64,000 nucleotides of DNA from the NCBI RefSeq assembly GCF_001280125.1, contig NZ_LGEG01000080.1, positions 1 through 64,000 of the forward strand. The letters run 5' to 3'. The position numbers and the translations under genes were made by a program. The notes under the pieces were generated by a model that was not told the DNA's origin, did no database searches, and saw nothing but the letters and a program-made list of their open reading frames with translations. The DNA comes from Streptomyces sp. NRRL F-6492 (GTDB taxonomy: Bacteria; Actinomycetota; Actinomycetes; Streptomycetales; Streptomycetaceae). This document shows positions 32,855-44,140 of the stretch, piece after piece. Numbering within the stretch: the stretch's first letter is position 1; each line of letters begins with the position of its first letter.

Positions 32855-34131
32855 ACGACCTGTACGACCGGCACAAGGCCGTCATCCCCGACTGGGTCGC
32901 CCTCTACTACCGCGACCCCGTCGAGATCACCCACGGCGAGGGCCGCCACGTCTGGGACGCCGAGGGACGCAGGTACCTCGACTTCTTCGGCGGCATCCTC
33001 ACCACCATGACCGCCCACGCCCTGCCCGAGGTCACCAAGGCCGTCACCGAGCAGGCCGGGCGGATCATCCACTCCTCGACGCTCTACCTCAACCGGCCCA
33101 TGGTGGAACTGGCCGAGCGGATCGCCGGACTCTCCGGCATCCCCGACGCCCGCGTCTTCTTCACCACCTCTGGCACCGAGGCCAACGACACCGCCCTCCT
33201 CCTGGCCACCGCGCACCGCGGCTCGAACCAGATCCTGGCGATGCGCAACAGCTACCACGGCCGCTCCTTCTCCACCGTCGGCATCACCGGCAACCGCGCC
33301 TGGTCGCCCACCGGCCTCTCCCCGCTCCAGACGCTCTACGTGCACGGCGGCGTCCGCACCCGCGGCCCCTACGCCGAGTACGACGACGAGCGGTTCACCG
33401 AGGCCTGCGTCGCCGACCTCGAAGACCTCCTCGGGCACACCCGGAACGTCGCCGCCCTCATCGCGGAGCCGATCCAGGGCGTCGGCGGCTTCACCTCCCC
33501 GCCCGACGGCCTGTACGCCGCCTTCCGTCGCGTCCTCGACCGGCACGGCATCCTGTGGATCGCGGACGAGGTGCAGACCGGCTGGGGCCGCACCGGCGAG
33601 CACTTCTGGGGCTGGCAGGCCCACGGCCAGGCCGGGCCGCCCGACATCCTCACCTTCGCCAAGGGCATCGGCAACGGCATGTCGGTCGGCGGGGTCGTCG
33701 CCCGCGCCGAGGTCATGAACTGCCTCGACGCCAACTCCATCTCCACCTTCGGCGGTTCGCCGATCACCATGGCCGCCGGGCTGGCCAACCTCTCGTACCT
33801 CCTGGAGCACGACCTCCAGGGCAACGCGCGCCGGGTCGGCGGACTCCTCCTCGAACGCGTCCGGGCCGCCTGCGCCGGCGTCCCCGCCGTACGGGAGGTG
33901 CGCGGCCGCGGCCTCATGATCGGCATCGAACTCACCGAACCGGGCACCGACCGCGCGAACCCGGACGCCGCGGCCGCCGTCCTGGAGGCGGCCCGCGAGA
34001 ACGGCCTGCTCATCGGCAAGGGCGGCGGCCACGACACCAGCACCCTGCGCATCGCCCCGCCCCTCTCCCTCACCGTCTCCGAGGCGGAGGAGGGCGCCGC
34101 GCTGCTGGAGGCGGCCCTCCGTTCCCTGTAG
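32851..34131 (+). CDS. Class III aminotransferase, beta-alanine/omega-amino type
   Basis: 426 residues. PLP lysine is Lys271 in TFAKGIGNG; Asp239 (WIADEVQTG) holds the pyridine ring; FFTTSGTEANDTALLLAT is the cofactor phosphate region. Alanine-glyoxylate or beta-alanine aminotransferase-like members occur in this setting and would take the amino group from beta-alanine or beta-aminoisobutyrate made by the previous enzyme. The GTG start overlaps the upstream stop by four bases, so the genes are translationally coupled. Product would be malonate semialdehyde or its methyl form; no dehydrogenase for it is seen nearby. Confidence 0.85.
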   Translation: MNDLYDRHKAVIPDWVALYYRDPVEITHGEGRHVWDAEGRRYLDFFGGILTTMTAHALPEVTKAVTEQAGRIIHSSTLYLNRPMVELAERIAGLSGIPDARVFFTTSGTEANDTALLLATAHRGSNQILAMRNSYHGRSFSTVGITGNRAWSPTGLSPLQTLYVHGGVRTRGPYAEYDDERFTEACVADLEDLLGHTRNVAALIAEPIQGVGGFTSPPDGLYAAFRRVLDRHGILWIADEVQTGWGRTGEHFWGWQAHGQAGPPDILTFAKGIGNGMSVGGVVARAEVMNCLDANSISTFGGSPITMAAGLANLSYLLEHDLQGNARRVGGLLLERVRAACAGVPAVREVRGRGLMIGIELTEPGTDRANPDAAAAVLEAARENGLLIGKGGGHDTSTLRIAPPLSLTVSEAEEGAALLEAALRSL

Positions 34132-34181
34132 CCCCCCGCAGGCCGCCCCGTAGCCCCGACTCAGCGACCAGGGAGAGTCCC

Positions 34182-35585
34182 GTGAGCACCCGTACCCTCA
34201 TCCGGGGCGGTCTCGTCGTCACCGCCGCCGACGAAGTCCACGCCGACGTGCTGATCGAGGACGGCCGCGTGGCCGCCCTCGCGGCCCACGGCTCGGACGC
34301 GGCGGCCGGCTGGACCGCCGACCGGACCATCGACGCCACCGACCGCTACGTCATCCCCGGCGGCGTCGACGCCCACACCCACATGGAGCTGCCCTTCGGC
34401 GGCACCTCCGCCTCCGACACCTTCGAGACCGGCACCCGCGCCGCCGCCTGGGGCGGCACCACCACCATCGTCGACTTCGCCGTCCAGAGCGTGGGCCACA
34501 CCCTGCGCGAGGGGCTCGACGCCTGGTACGCCAAGGCCGACGGCGTCTGCGCGATCGACTACGCCTTCCACATGATCCTCTCCGACGTCAACGAGCACAC
34601 GCTCAAGGAGATGGACCGGCTCGTCCAGGAGGGCATCTCCTCCTTCAAGCTCTTCATGGCCTACCCCGGCGTCTTCTACAGCGACGACGGGAAGATCCTG
34701 CGCGCCATGCAGCGCTCCGCCGACAACGGCGGGCTGATCATGATGCACGCCGAGAACGGCATCGCGATCGACGTCCTCGTCGAACAGGCCCTCGCCCGGG
34801 GCGAGACCGACCCCCGCTACCACGGCGAGGTCCGCAAGGCCCTCCTGGAGGCGGAGGCCACCCACCGCGCGATCCAGCTCGCCCGGGTGGCCGGCGCCCC
34901 GCTCTACGTCGTGCACGTGTCGGCCCAGGAGGCGGTGGCCGAGCTGGCGGCGGCCCGCGACAAGGGGCTCCCCGTCTTCGGCGAGACCTGCCCCCAGTAC
35001 CTCTTCCTGTCCACCGACAACCTCGCGGAGCCGGGCTTCGAGGGCGCCAAGTACGTGTGCAGCACGCCCCTGAGGCCGAAGGAGCACCAGGCGGCGCTGT
35101 GGCGGGGCCTGCGCACCGACGACCTCCAGGTGGTCTCCACCGACCACTGCCCCTTCTGCTTCACCGGGCAGAAGGACCTCGGCCGCGGCGACTTCTCCAA
35201 GATCCCCAACGGCCTTCCCGGGGTGGAGAACCGCATGGACCTCCTCCACCAGGCCGTCGTCGACGGGCGCATCTCGCGGCGCCGCTGGATTGAGATCGCC
35301 TGCGCCGCCCCGGCCCGGATGTTCGGCCTCTACCCGAAGAAGGGGACGCTCGCGCCGGGCGCCGACGCCGACGTCGTCATCTACGACCCGCACGCCACCC
35401 AGGTGCTGTCGGCCGGGACCCACCACATGAACGTCGACTACTCGGCGTACGAGGGGAGGACCGTCACCGGGCAGGTCGAGACGGTCCTCTCGCGCGGCGA
35501 GCCCGTCATCGACCAGCGGAAGTACGTCGGCCGCGCCGGGCACGGGGCCTTCACCCCCCGCTCCACCTGTCAATACCTGAACTAG
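34182..35585 (+). CDS. hydA: Dihydropyrimidinase (hydantoinase)
   Basis: 467 residues. Cyclic amidohydrolase that opens dihydrouracil, dihydrothymine or hydantoin rings. Metal ligands: GGVDAHTHMEL (His65, His67), bridging carboxylated Lys156 in SSFKLFMAYPG, then MMHAENG, YVVHVSAQE and STDHCPF (Asp). The GTG start has GGGAGAG upstream. Cytoplasmic, normally a tetramer. In the pathway it acts before the amidohydrolase encoded at 32012. The NAD(P)-dependent dihydropyrimidine dehydrogenase that would supply its substrate is not in the window. Confidence 0.9.
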   Translation: MSTRTLIRGGLVVTAADEVHADVLIEDGRVAALAAHGSDAAAGWTADRTIDATDRYVIPGGVDAHTHMELPFGGTSASDTFETGTRAAAWGGTTTIVDFAVQSVGHTLREGLDAWYAKADGVCAIDYAFHMILSDVNEHTLKEMDRLVQEGISSFKLFMAYPGVFYSDDGKILRAMQRSADNGGLIMMHAENGIAIDVLVEQALARGETDPRYHGEVRKALLEAEATHRAIQLARVAGAPLYVVHVSAQEAVAELAAARDKGLPVFGETCPQYLFLSTDNLAEPGFEGAKYVCSTPLRPKEHQAALWRGLRTDDLQVVSTDHCPFCFTGQKDLGRGDFSKIPNGLPGVENRMDLLHQAVVDGRISRRRWIEIACAAPARMFGLYPKKGTLAPGADADVVIYDPHATQVLSAGTHHMNVDYSAYEGRTVTGQVETVLSRGEPVIDQRKYVGRAGHGAFTPRSTCQYLN

Positions 35586-35596
35586 GAGACCGTGCC

Positions 35597-36613
35597 TTGG
35601 ACTTCGGACTCGTCCTGCAGACCGACCCGCCCGCCTCGCAGGTCGTCGGGCTGATGCGCCGGGCGGAGCGCAACGGCTTCCGCTACGGCTGGACCTTCGA
35701 CTCCGCCGTGCTGTGGCAGGAACCCTTCGTCGTCTACAGCCAGATCCTCGCCAACACCACCAAGCTGCACGTCGGTCCCATGGTCACCAACCCGGGCACC
35801 CGCACCTGGGAGGTGACGGCCTCCACCTTCGCCACCCTCAACGACATGTTCGGCAACCGCACGGTGTGCGGGATCGGGCGCGGCGACTCGGCGATGAGGG
35901 TCGCCGGACGCAAGCCGAACACCCTGGCCCGCCTGGGCGAGGCCATCGACGTCATCCGCGACCTGGCGGAGGGCCGCGAGGCCGAGGTCGACGGCAACCC
36001 GATCCGCATCCCGTGGATCAAGAACGGAAAGCTGCCGGTGTGGATGGCCGCGTACGGACCCAAGGCCCTCGCGCTGGCCGGGCAGAAGGCCGACGGGTTC
36101 ATCCTCCAGCTCGCCGACCCGTTCCTGACCGAGTGGATGGTCAAGGCGGTCCGGCAGGCCGCCACCGACGCCGGCCGCGACCCCGACGCCCTCACGATCT
36201 GCGTCGCCGCCCCGGCGTACGTGACGGCCGACGACTCCCCGGAGGCGCTCGCCCACGCCCGCGACCAGTGCCGCTGGTTCGGCGGCATGGTCGGCAACCA
36301 CGTCGCCGACCTGGTGGCCAAGTACGGCGAGCACTCGGGAATGGTGCCGGAGGAACTCACCGCGTACATCAAGAACCGGCAGGGCTACGACTACTCCCAC
36401 CACGGCCGGGCCGGAAACCCCGACACCGCCTTCGTCCCCGACGAGATCGTCGACCGCTTCTGCCTCCTCGGCCCCGCCGACGCCCACGTCGAGAAGCTGC
36501 GACGGCTCCGGGACATGGGCGTGGACCAGTTCGCGGTGTACGCGATGCACGACGCCAGGGAGTCCGCGATCGACGCGTACGGCTCCGAGATCATCCCGGC
36601 GCTCGCCCCGTAA
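35597..36613 (+). CDS. LLM-class F420-dependent oxidoreductase, TIGR03842-like
   Basis: 338 residues, rare TTG start with AGGAGA seven bases upstream (other starts are out of frame). Luciferase-like TIM barrel: MDFGLVLQTDPPASQVVGLM, GWTFDSAVLWQEPFVVYSQI, TCGIGRGDSAMRVAGRKPN-like segment and MGVDQFAVYAMHD. From memory TIGR03842 members sit beside hydantoinase genes in F420-making actinobacteria, as here. An F420-linked step replacing or adding to pyrimidine reduction is an attractive inference, but the reaction is unproven. Ends in TAA and is followed by an 18-base repeat. Confidence 0.85.
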   Translation: MDFGLVLQTDPPASQVVGLMRRAERNGFRYGWTFDSAVLWQEPFVVYSQILANTTKLHVGPMVTNPGTRTWEVTASTFATLNDMFGNRTVCGIGRGDSAMRVAGRKPNTLARLGEAIDVIRDLAEGREAEVDGNPIRIPWIKNGKLPVWMAAYGPKALALAGQKADGFILQLADPFLTEWMVKAVRQAATDAGRDPDALTICVAAPAYVTADDSPEALAHARDQCRWFGGMVGNHVADLVAKYGEHSGMVPEELTAYIKNRQGYDYSHHGRAGNPDTAFVPDEIVDRFCLLGPADAHVEKLRRLRDMGVDQFAVYAMHDARESAIDAYGSEIIPALAP

Positions 36614-36682
36614 CCCCTCCCTCTCCCGCAACCCCTCCCTCTCCCGGTGCCCATCCCTCTCCCGTAACCCCTCCCTCTCCCG
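36614..36682. repeat. 18-base-period pyrimidine-rich tandem repeat
   Basis: CCCCTCCCTCTCCCG occurs at 36614-36628, 36632-36646, 36650-36664 (one change) and 36668-36682, period 18. It begins right after the stop codon and separates the oxidoreductase from the NCS1 transporter. The strand asymmetry is marked. Confidence 0.75.
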
Positions 36683-36775
36683 GCGCCCATCCCGTAACGC
36701 GCCCCTCCCGGACCCCCCACGCCCCGCACGGCTCGTTCCGTCCTCCCCGCCGAACGAACGAAGGGTTCCGCCGCC

Positions 36776-38305
<1,530 letters not shown>

Positions 38306-39315
38306 GGTGCGACCAGACGCGGGTGTTCACGGCGGGGGTGTCGGTGGCGCACCCCCGCCCGTAGGAGACCAGGCCGACCAGGCACGGCTTCCGGGCCGCC
38401 GTGTGGACGAGGGGGCCGCCGGAGTCGTACAGGCAGGTGTCCCGGCCGGGGGCGTACGTGCAGAGCTGGGCGGGCGTCACCCGGGACATGCCCCGGGAGA
38501 CGCACGTCCGGTTGCTCATGGTGCCGAGGGTCACCGTCCGCAGGACGTCGGAGGCGCGACCGCCGAAGGAGGTGGCGCCCCAGCCGGGGGCCTCGACCTG
38601 CGTGTGGTCGAAGGCGCCGTGCGCGTACGCGGTGGGGAGGGCGACCGGGCGCACGTCCCGGCCGAACGCGACCGGCTCGGCCAGCCGGACGAGCGCGATG
38701 TCGTTCCGCTGGGTCTCCGGGTCGTACTCCGGGTGCGTCAGGAACCGGGCGGCGGAGGCGAGGAGCGCGTTCGGGCTGTCGTCCCCGGCCGTCAGGTCGT
38801 GGTCGCCGAGCAGCACGCCCACCCGCGCCGTGCTGCCGTACGAGCCGGTCAGGCAGTGCGCGGCGGTCAGCACGTACCGGTCGTCGATCAGCGCCCCGCC
38901 GCACATCACCCGGCGCTCCCTCAGGTCCACGAGCCCCGCCATGAAGGGGTACTGGTGCGGCCGGGCCTCCTGACCGCCGACGACCGCGTACGCCGGCGGG
39001 GTCCCGAGCGGGCTCGCCCCCATCACCGCGCCCGCGACCGCGGCCACGAGCCTCCGCGTCCATTCCCGCGCCCGTCCCATGGAGAACTCCGAACCGTCGA
39101 CACCGTCTTCTCCGGGGCCGCCGGTGTGCAAAGACGTTTCCTCCGGCCGCCTTCCGCACGCCCACCGGCCCGCGTCGGCATCAACGAACCGGACGGGATC
39201 CGGTCACCCGGGCACGGGGAGCGGACTGACGTGCGAGGGGATCCGGGGGCGCCCGCGCGGGAACGGGTTACGGCACCCGCTCGGAAACGGGCCGCAGCGC
39301 CCGCGGGGAAACGGG

Positions 39316-40380
39316 CTACGGCACCCGCGCGGTCCACTCCTCGGTGGCGAACTTCGTCCGCGCCAGTTCCTCCGCCCGGAGCATTTCCTCCGCCGTGACC
39401 TCACCCGTGGTCAGTCCGTGGCGGTCGCGGAAGGAGGCGATCATGTTCTCGATCACCTGCTCCCGGGCGAGGCCGGTCTGCCGGCGCAGGGGGTCCACGC
39501 GCTTCCCGGCGCTCTTCGTGCCCTTGTCGGACATCTTCTCCCGGCCGATGCGCAGGACCTCCAGCATCTTGGCGGCGTCGATGTCGTACGACATGGTCAC
39601 GTGGTGCAGGACGGCCCCGGGCCCGCCGTCCGGGCCGACCACCCGCTTCTGGGCGGCGCCCGCGATCTTCCCGGCCTCGGTGGCGATGTCGTTGAGCGGC
39701 TGGTACCACGCCTTGATCCCCATGTCGCCGAGCGCGCCCAGGACCCAGTCGTCGAGGTAGGCGTAACTGTCGGCGAAGGAGAGCCCCGAGACCAGGGACT
39801 CCGGCACGGACAGGGAGTAGGTGATCGTGCTCGGGGGTTCCACGAACATGGCCCCGCCACCGGAGACGCGGCGCACCACGGTCATGCCGTGTCTCGCCGC
39901 CCCTTCGGGGTCGACCTCGTTCCGCAGCGACTGGAAGCTGCCGATGACCACGGCGGGCGAGGCCCACTCCCAGACCCGCAGGGTGGGGGCCCGCCGCCCG
40001 GCGGCCACCTCGGCGGTGAGCACCTCGTCCAGCGCCATGTGCAGAGCCGGGGCCTGGGGCCCCGCGTGCACCAGCTGCCAGTCGTAGTCGCTCCACTCGG
40101 TCGCGTGGGCCAGGGCCCGCCGGACGGCGGTGCCGACCCCTTCCGCGGTCAGTCCGAACAGCACGGTCGACGCGGGCAGGGCCGCCGTGATCCGGGCCGC
40201 CAGGCCCGTGGCGTCCGTCGCGGCAGGGGCGCCCTCCAGGGCGCCGTTGATCGCGAGGATCGCCTCGTCGGGCTCCAGGAAGAAGTCCCCCGAGACCCGC
40301 ACGTCGCGGAGCACGTCGTCCTCGACGTCCAGATCGACGACGACGAGCTTGCCGCCGGGCGCCTTGTACTCACCGTGCAC
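39316..40380 (-). CDS. lplA: Lipoate-protein ligase-like protein
   Basis: 354 residues from GTG 40380, chosen because GGAAGGG lies upstream. C-terminal region resembling the lipoate ligase accessory domain comes first in reading order (VHGEYKAPGGKLVVVDLDVE, then FFLEPDEAILAINGALEG), followed by the catalytic BPL/LplA fold (about 105-300: ALHMALDEVLTAEVAAGRR, WEWASPAVVIGSFQSLRNEV, GMTVVRRVSGGGAMFVEPPS). The RRVSGGGAMF segment is the family's lipoyl-AMP motif (usually RRxSGGGAVxHD), with V-E-P-P after it instead of HD. It would attach lipoate or a related acyl group to carrier domains. The reversed domain order and substitution leave the exact substrate open. Confidence 0.8.
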   Translation of the reverse strand: MHGEYKAPGGKLVVVDLDVEDDVLRDVRVSGDFFLEPDEAILAINGALEGAPAATDATGLAARITAALPASTVLFGLTAEGVGTAVRRALAHATEWSDYDWQLVHAGPQAPALHMALDEVLTAEVAAGRRAPTLRVWEWASPAVVIGSFQSLRNEVDPEGAARHGMTVVRRVSGGGAMFVEPPSTITYSLSVPESLVSGLSFADSYAYLDDWVLGALGDMGIKAWYQPLNDIATEAGKIAGAAQKRVVGPDGGPGAVLHHVTMSYDIDAAKMLEVLRIGREKMSDKGTKSAGKRVDPLRRQTGLAREQVIENMIASFRDRHGLTTGEVTAEEMLRAEELARTKFATEEWTARVP

Positions 40381-40519
40381 CGCTTCGTTCCCTTCCGGTG
40401 TGGGGCGGGGTCCCGGGCCCGCAGGCCCTGGGGTCGGGGCAGATCCACGCATACCGCGCATCGCACTCTAGGGGGTGTCCCGTGAATGATCCACGGCACG
40501 CCGGTCGAACGGCGGGGTC

Positions 40520-41039
40520 GTGCCCCACCCGGCGAGGGCGAGGGCGAGGGCGAGGAGGCGGGCGGCAGCGCGTGCGGATCTTGGGATTCGGGGCCAACCC
40601 GGTGGGGCGGAGTCGTTGTCGACGAAGGGGGAGGAAACGACCAGGGGAGACAAGGTCACCGTCACCGTCACGGACGGGGACGAGCAGCGACTGGCTTCGC
40701 TGTACGAGTGGTTGCGGCAGAGCCCGCGCGTCACCGCGAACTCCACGGTGACGCTGGAGTCGGAGCCGGTGCCGGGCACGATGGGGGACCGGCTCGACCC
40801 CATCAGTCTGGGGGGCGCCGGTGCCCGAGCCCGCGCCGGTGCCCGAGCCGGTGCCGGTGCCGGAGAAATCCCCCGGTGTCGCGGACCGGGTGCGCGCCCA
40901 CCTGACGGAGCAGGTCCAGAAGGAGCGGAAGGAGGCGGAGGAGCGGAACCTGCACCTGGCCCCGGAGAAACCGGTGGGCGAACCCAGGCCCGCGCGCCTG
41001 GCCCGTGAGTCCCGTGCTCCCCGGGGAAACGGCGGATGA
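40520..41039 (+). pseudogene. EACC1-like conflict-system component, disrupted
   Basis: The stretch VTVTVTDGDEQRLASLYEWL with RQSPRVTANSTVTLESEPVP and GTMGDRLDPISL resembles the start of EACC1 (effector-associated constant component), a small domain encoded with peptidases or other effectors in actinobacterial conflict systems. The expected membrane segment and C-terminal part are missing. Near 40815 the frame turns to Ala/Arg/Gly filler, while a shifted frame gives a plausible tail (PVPEPAPVPEPVPVPEKSP, then RVRAHLTEQVQKERKEAEER) to 41039. GGCGAG is repeated four times at 40531-40554 and GCCGGT-type repeats lie at 40819-40860, sites prone to slippage. No effector gene is adjacent. Start uncertain. 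Confidence 0.45.
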
Positions 41040-41085
41040 CGGGTGCGCCGTACCGGTTGTCAGAGCGCCGTGATTGGCTGGACGC

Positions 41086-41922
41086 ATGATCGAAGACTTC
41101 CTTGAGCACGTCCTCGCCGGCGGTACGACCGAGGTGGAGGAGGCGGTCCGCAAGGCCGCCGCCGCCGAGATCATGCCCCGCTTCCGGCAGCTCGCCTCGC
41201 ACGAGATCATCGAGAAGAACGGCCCACACGACCTGGTCACCGTCGCCGACCGGTCCGCCGAGGCACACCTCACCGCCTCCCTGACGGCGCTGCTCCCCGG
41301 CTCCGTCGTCGTCGGCGAGGAGGCCGTCCACGCCGACCCGGCGGTCTACGACGCGCTGCGCGGCGACGCGCCCGTGTGGATCGTCGACCCCGTCGACGGC
41401 ACCCGCCAGTTCGTCCACGGCGACCCCGCCTTCTGCACCCTCGTCGCCCTCGCCCGGCACGGCGAGGTCCTCGCCTCCTGGACCTACGCCCCCGCCCTGG
41501 AGCAGATGGCCGTCGCGGTGCGCGGCCGCGGCGCCACGCTCAACGGGGAGCCGCTGCGCTCCGGCTCGCCCGCGCCCGGCGAGGTCCTGGAGATCGCCTC
41601 CTCGCACCCCGACTACACCACCCCGGAGCAGAAGCGCGCCCTGCTCGGCCTGGACACCGAGGGCGTCCGCCCCCGCCCCTGCGGCTCCGCCGGACTCGAA
41701 TACCTCGCCGTGGCGCGCGGGGCGCTCTCCGGGACCGCCTTCTCCTGGGAGTACGCGTGGGACCACGCGGCCGGGCTCCTCCTGGTCGCCGAGGCGGGCG
41801 GCACGGACACCACGGTCGCCGGGGAGCCGTTCCGCGTCACCGGCGGCAACGCGCTGCCGTTCACCGCGGCCCGGGACGCGGCGACCGCCGAGCGGATACG
41901 GACCCTCCTCGGGGGGCGGTGA
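41086..41922 (+). CDS. hisN: Inositol-monophosphatase-family enzyme, histidinol-phosphatase type
   Basis: 278 residues. Mg-dependent sugar-phosphatase fold with GEEAV, WIVDPVDGTRQFVHGDPAFC and EYAWDHAAGLLLVAEAGG (second metal site). Streptomycete relatives starting MIEDFLEHVLAGG are annotated as HisN, which makes histidinol from histidinol phosphate. The enzyme is cytosolic. The ATG at 41086 has no good ribosome site, so a leaderless start is possible. It is not in a his operon here, which is common for hisN. Confidence 0.8.
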   Translation: MIEDFLEHVLAGGTTEVEEAVRKAAAAEIMPRFRQLASHEIIEKNGPHDLVTVADRSAEAHLTASLTALLPGSVVVGEEAVHADPAVYDALRGDAPVWIVDPVDGTRQFVHGDPAFCTLVALARHGEVLASWTYAPALEQMAVAVRGRGATLNGEPLRSGSPAPGEVLEIASSHPDYTTPEQKRALLGLDTEGVRPRPCGSAGLEYLAVARGALSGTAFSWEYAWDHAAGLLLVAEAGGTDTTVAGEPFRVTGGNALPFTAARDAATAERIRTLLGGR

Positions 41923-41984
41923 GACCGCCGCACCCCTCCGCCTATCCTGAGAACCCGGCCACCGGCTGACGAAGGAGCCCGCAG

Positions 41985-43421
41985 GTGACGCACAGGACGC
42001 CGATGCTCGACGCCGTCGTCGTGGGGGCGGGGCCCAACGGACTGACCGCCGCCGTCGAACTGGCCCGCCGCGGCCTCTCCGTGGCCGTCTTCGAGGCCAG
42101 GCCCACCGTCGGCGGCGGCGCCAGGACCGAGGAGCTCACCCTCCCCGGCTTCCGGCACGACCCCTGCTCCGCCGTGCACCCGCTGGGCGCCGGCTCGCCC
42201 GTCTTCAGGACCATGCCCCTCGACCGGTACGGCCTGGAGTGGCTCCATCCCGAACTGCCCATGGCCCACCCCTGGGACGACGGCACCGCCGCCGTCCTCG
42301 CCCGCTCCGTCGCCGAGACCGCCGCCTCCTTCGGGCCGCGCGACGCCGGGGCCTACCGCAGGCTCGTCGCCCCCTTTCTCGGCAAGTGGGACACCCTGGC
42401 GGCGGACTTCATGCAGCTGCCGCTCACCGCGCTGCCCCGCGACCCGGTCACCCTCGCCCGCTTCGGCCTCGCCGGACTGCCCCCCTCCACCTGGCTGATG
42501 CGCCGCTTCCGGGACGAGAAGGCCCGCGGGCTCTTCGCCGGGCTCGTCGGTCACGTCATGGCCCCGCTCGGCGGCTTCGCCACCGGCGCCGTCGGCCTCG
42601 TCTTCGCGCTCGCCGCCCACGCCGGCGGCTGGCCGCTGCCCCGGGGCGGCTCGCAGTCCATCTCCGACGCCCTCACCGCGTACCTGAAGGACCTCGGCGG
42701 CGCCGTCCACACCGACTTCGAGGTCAAGCGCCTCGACGACCTGCCGCCGGCCCGCGCCTACGTCTTCGACACCTCGCCCACCGCCCTCGCCCGGATCGCG
42801 GGCTTCGGCGGCCACTACGACCACTACCGGTACGGCGCCGCCGCCTTCAAGATCGACTACGCGCTCGACGGACCCGTGCCGTGGACCGCCGAGGAGGCCC
42901 GGCGCGCCGGCACCGTCCAGATCGGCCCCACCGCCGGGGAGATCGGCACCGCCCTGAACCGGGCCTCCTCCGGCACCGCCCCCGACGCCCCCTTCCTCAT
43001 CACCGCCCAGCCCAGCCTCGTCGACCCCTCCCGCGCCCCGGAGGGCAAGCACGTCTTCTGGGCGTACGGCCACGTGCCCAACGGCTGGCGCGGCGACCTC
43101 ACCGGGGCGATCGAGCGCCAGATCGAGCGCTTCGCGCCCGGCTTCCGCGACCGCGTCCTGGCCCGCGCCACCGCCGGACCGCCCGAACTCGCCGCGCACA
43201 ACGCCAACTACGTCGGCGGCGACATCGCCTGCGGCGCCGCCCGCGGCCTCCAGCTCCTGCTGCGCCCCACCCTGTCTCCGCGCCCCTACGACACACCGCA
43301 CCCCGCCGTCTTCCTCTGCTCCTCCGCCACCCCGCCCGGCCCCGGCGTGCACGGCATGTCCGGCCACAACGCGGCGAAGGCGGTCTGGCGGCGGCTGCGC
43401 GCCTCCGCCCGCGAAAATTAG
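41985..43421 (+). CDS. FAD-dependent oxidoreductase, phytoene-desaturase-like
   Basis: 478 residues, GTG start with GAAGGAG seven bases upstream. N-terminal dinucleotide fold ([20 protein letters not shown], then [20 protein letters not shown]), [20 protein letters not shown] in the middle and a C-terminal FAD-binding segment with [19 protein letters not shown]. Streptomycete proteins of this pattern are general NAD(P)/FAD oxidoreductases; no carotenoid genes are near, so a CrtI function should not be assumed. The TAG stop overlaps the -10 of the next gene. Confidence 0.82.
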   Translation: MTHRTPMLDAVVVGAGPNGLTAAVELARRGLSVAVFEARPTVGGGARTEELTLPGFRHDPCSAVHPLGAGSPVFRTMPLDRYGLEWLHPELPMAHPWDDGTAAVLARSVAETAASFGPRDAGAYRRLVAPFLGKWDTLAADFMQLPLTALPRDPVTLARFGLAGLPPSTWLMRRFRDEKARGLFAGLVGHVMAPLGGFATGAVGLVFALAAHAGGWPLPRGGSQSISDALTAYLKDLGGAVHTDFEVKRLDDLPPARAYVFDTSPTALARIAGFGGHYDHYRYGAAAFKIDYALDGPVPWTAEEARRAGTVQIGPTAGEIGTALNRASSGTAPDAPFLITAQPSLVDPSRAPEGKHVFWAYGHVPNGWRGDLTGAIERQIERFAPGFRDRVLARATAGPPELAAHNANYVGGDIACGAARGLQLLLRPTLSPRPYDTPHPAVFLCSSATPPGPGVHGMSGHNAAKAVWRRLRASAREN

Positions 43422-43424
43422 ACT
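43419..43424 (+). promoter_or_regulatory. -10 element overlapping the stop codon of the FAD gene
   Basis: TAGACT begins with the TAG stop of the upstream gene and is followed by seven bases and the ATG at 43432. No ribosome site: leaderless layout, same arrangement as at 17138. Confidence 0.55.
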
Positions 43425-43431
43425 GACCCCC

Positions 43432-44052
43432 ATGGCCAAGTACTTCGACGTGCACCCCGACAACCCGCAGCCGCGCACCATCTCCGCGGTGGCCGACAGC
43501 ATCCGGAACGGGGCGCTCGTCGCGTACCCGACCGACTCCTGCTACGCGCTCGGCACCCGCATGGGCAGCCGCGACGGCATCAGCCGCATCCGGGCGATCC
43601 GCGACCTCGACGACCGGCACCACTTCACCCTCATGTGCCGGGACTTCGCCCAGCTCGGGCAGCTCGTGCACATCGACAACGACGTGTTCCGCGCCGTCAA
43701 GGCGGCCACCCCCGGCCCGTACACCTTCATCCTGCCCGCCACCAAGGAGGTGCCGCGCCAGCTCCTCCACCCCAAGAAGAAGACGGTCGGCGTCCGCATC
43801 CCCGACCACGTCGCCACCCAGGCCCTCCTCGCCGAACTCGGCGAGCCGCTGCTCTCCAGCACCCTGCTCCTGCCCGACGAGGACGAGCCGCTGACCCAGG
43901 GCTGGGAGATCAAGGAGCGCCTCGACCACCAGGTCGACGCCGTGCTCGACTCCGGCGACTGCGGCACCGAGCCCACCACCGTCGTCGACTTCTCCGGCGG
44001 CGAGCCCGAGATCGTCCGCCGGGGAGCGGGCGACACCACCCGCTTCGAGTAG
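43432..44052 (+). CDS. Sua5/YciO/YrdC-family protein
   Basis: 206 residues. Family pattern: VADSIRNGALVAYPTDSCYA, IRAIRDLDDRHHFTLMCRDF, TPGPYTFILPATKEVPRQLL, KTVGVRIPDHVATQALLAEL and VVDFSGGEPEIVRRGAGDT. The length and order match the YciO branch, related to the enzyme that makes threonylcarbamoyl-AMP for the t6A modification of tRNA. YciO-type members are poorly characterised and may be a second copy rather than the essential TsaC. Cytosolic. Confidence 0.85.
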   Translation: MAKYFDVHPDNPQPRTISAVADSIRNGALVAYPTDSCYALGTRMGSRDGISRIRAIRDLDDRHHFTLMCRDFAQLGQLVHIDNDVFRAVKAATPGPYTFILPATKEVPRQLLHPKKKTVGVRIPDHVATQALLAELGEPLLSSTLLLPDEDEPLTQGWEIKERLDHQVDAVLDSGDCGTEPTTVVDFSGGEPEIVRRGAGDTTRFE

Positions 44053-44140
44053 AGGTCCCCCGGGGCCCCGGGGCCCCGGGCCGGACGGCCATGTCGTTTT
44101 TCCGCCAGCCCCGGCGCCGCCCGCCCCCGATCATGGAGGC

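Noticed and set aside
36614..36682. 18-base repeat considered as iterons of an origin
   Set aside because: No replication gene nearby and strongly strand-biased simple sequence inside a catabolic operon.
41985..43421. Carotenoid desaturase call for the FAD enzyme
   Set aside because: Fold fits, but no other carotenoid genes are near and the family is broad.
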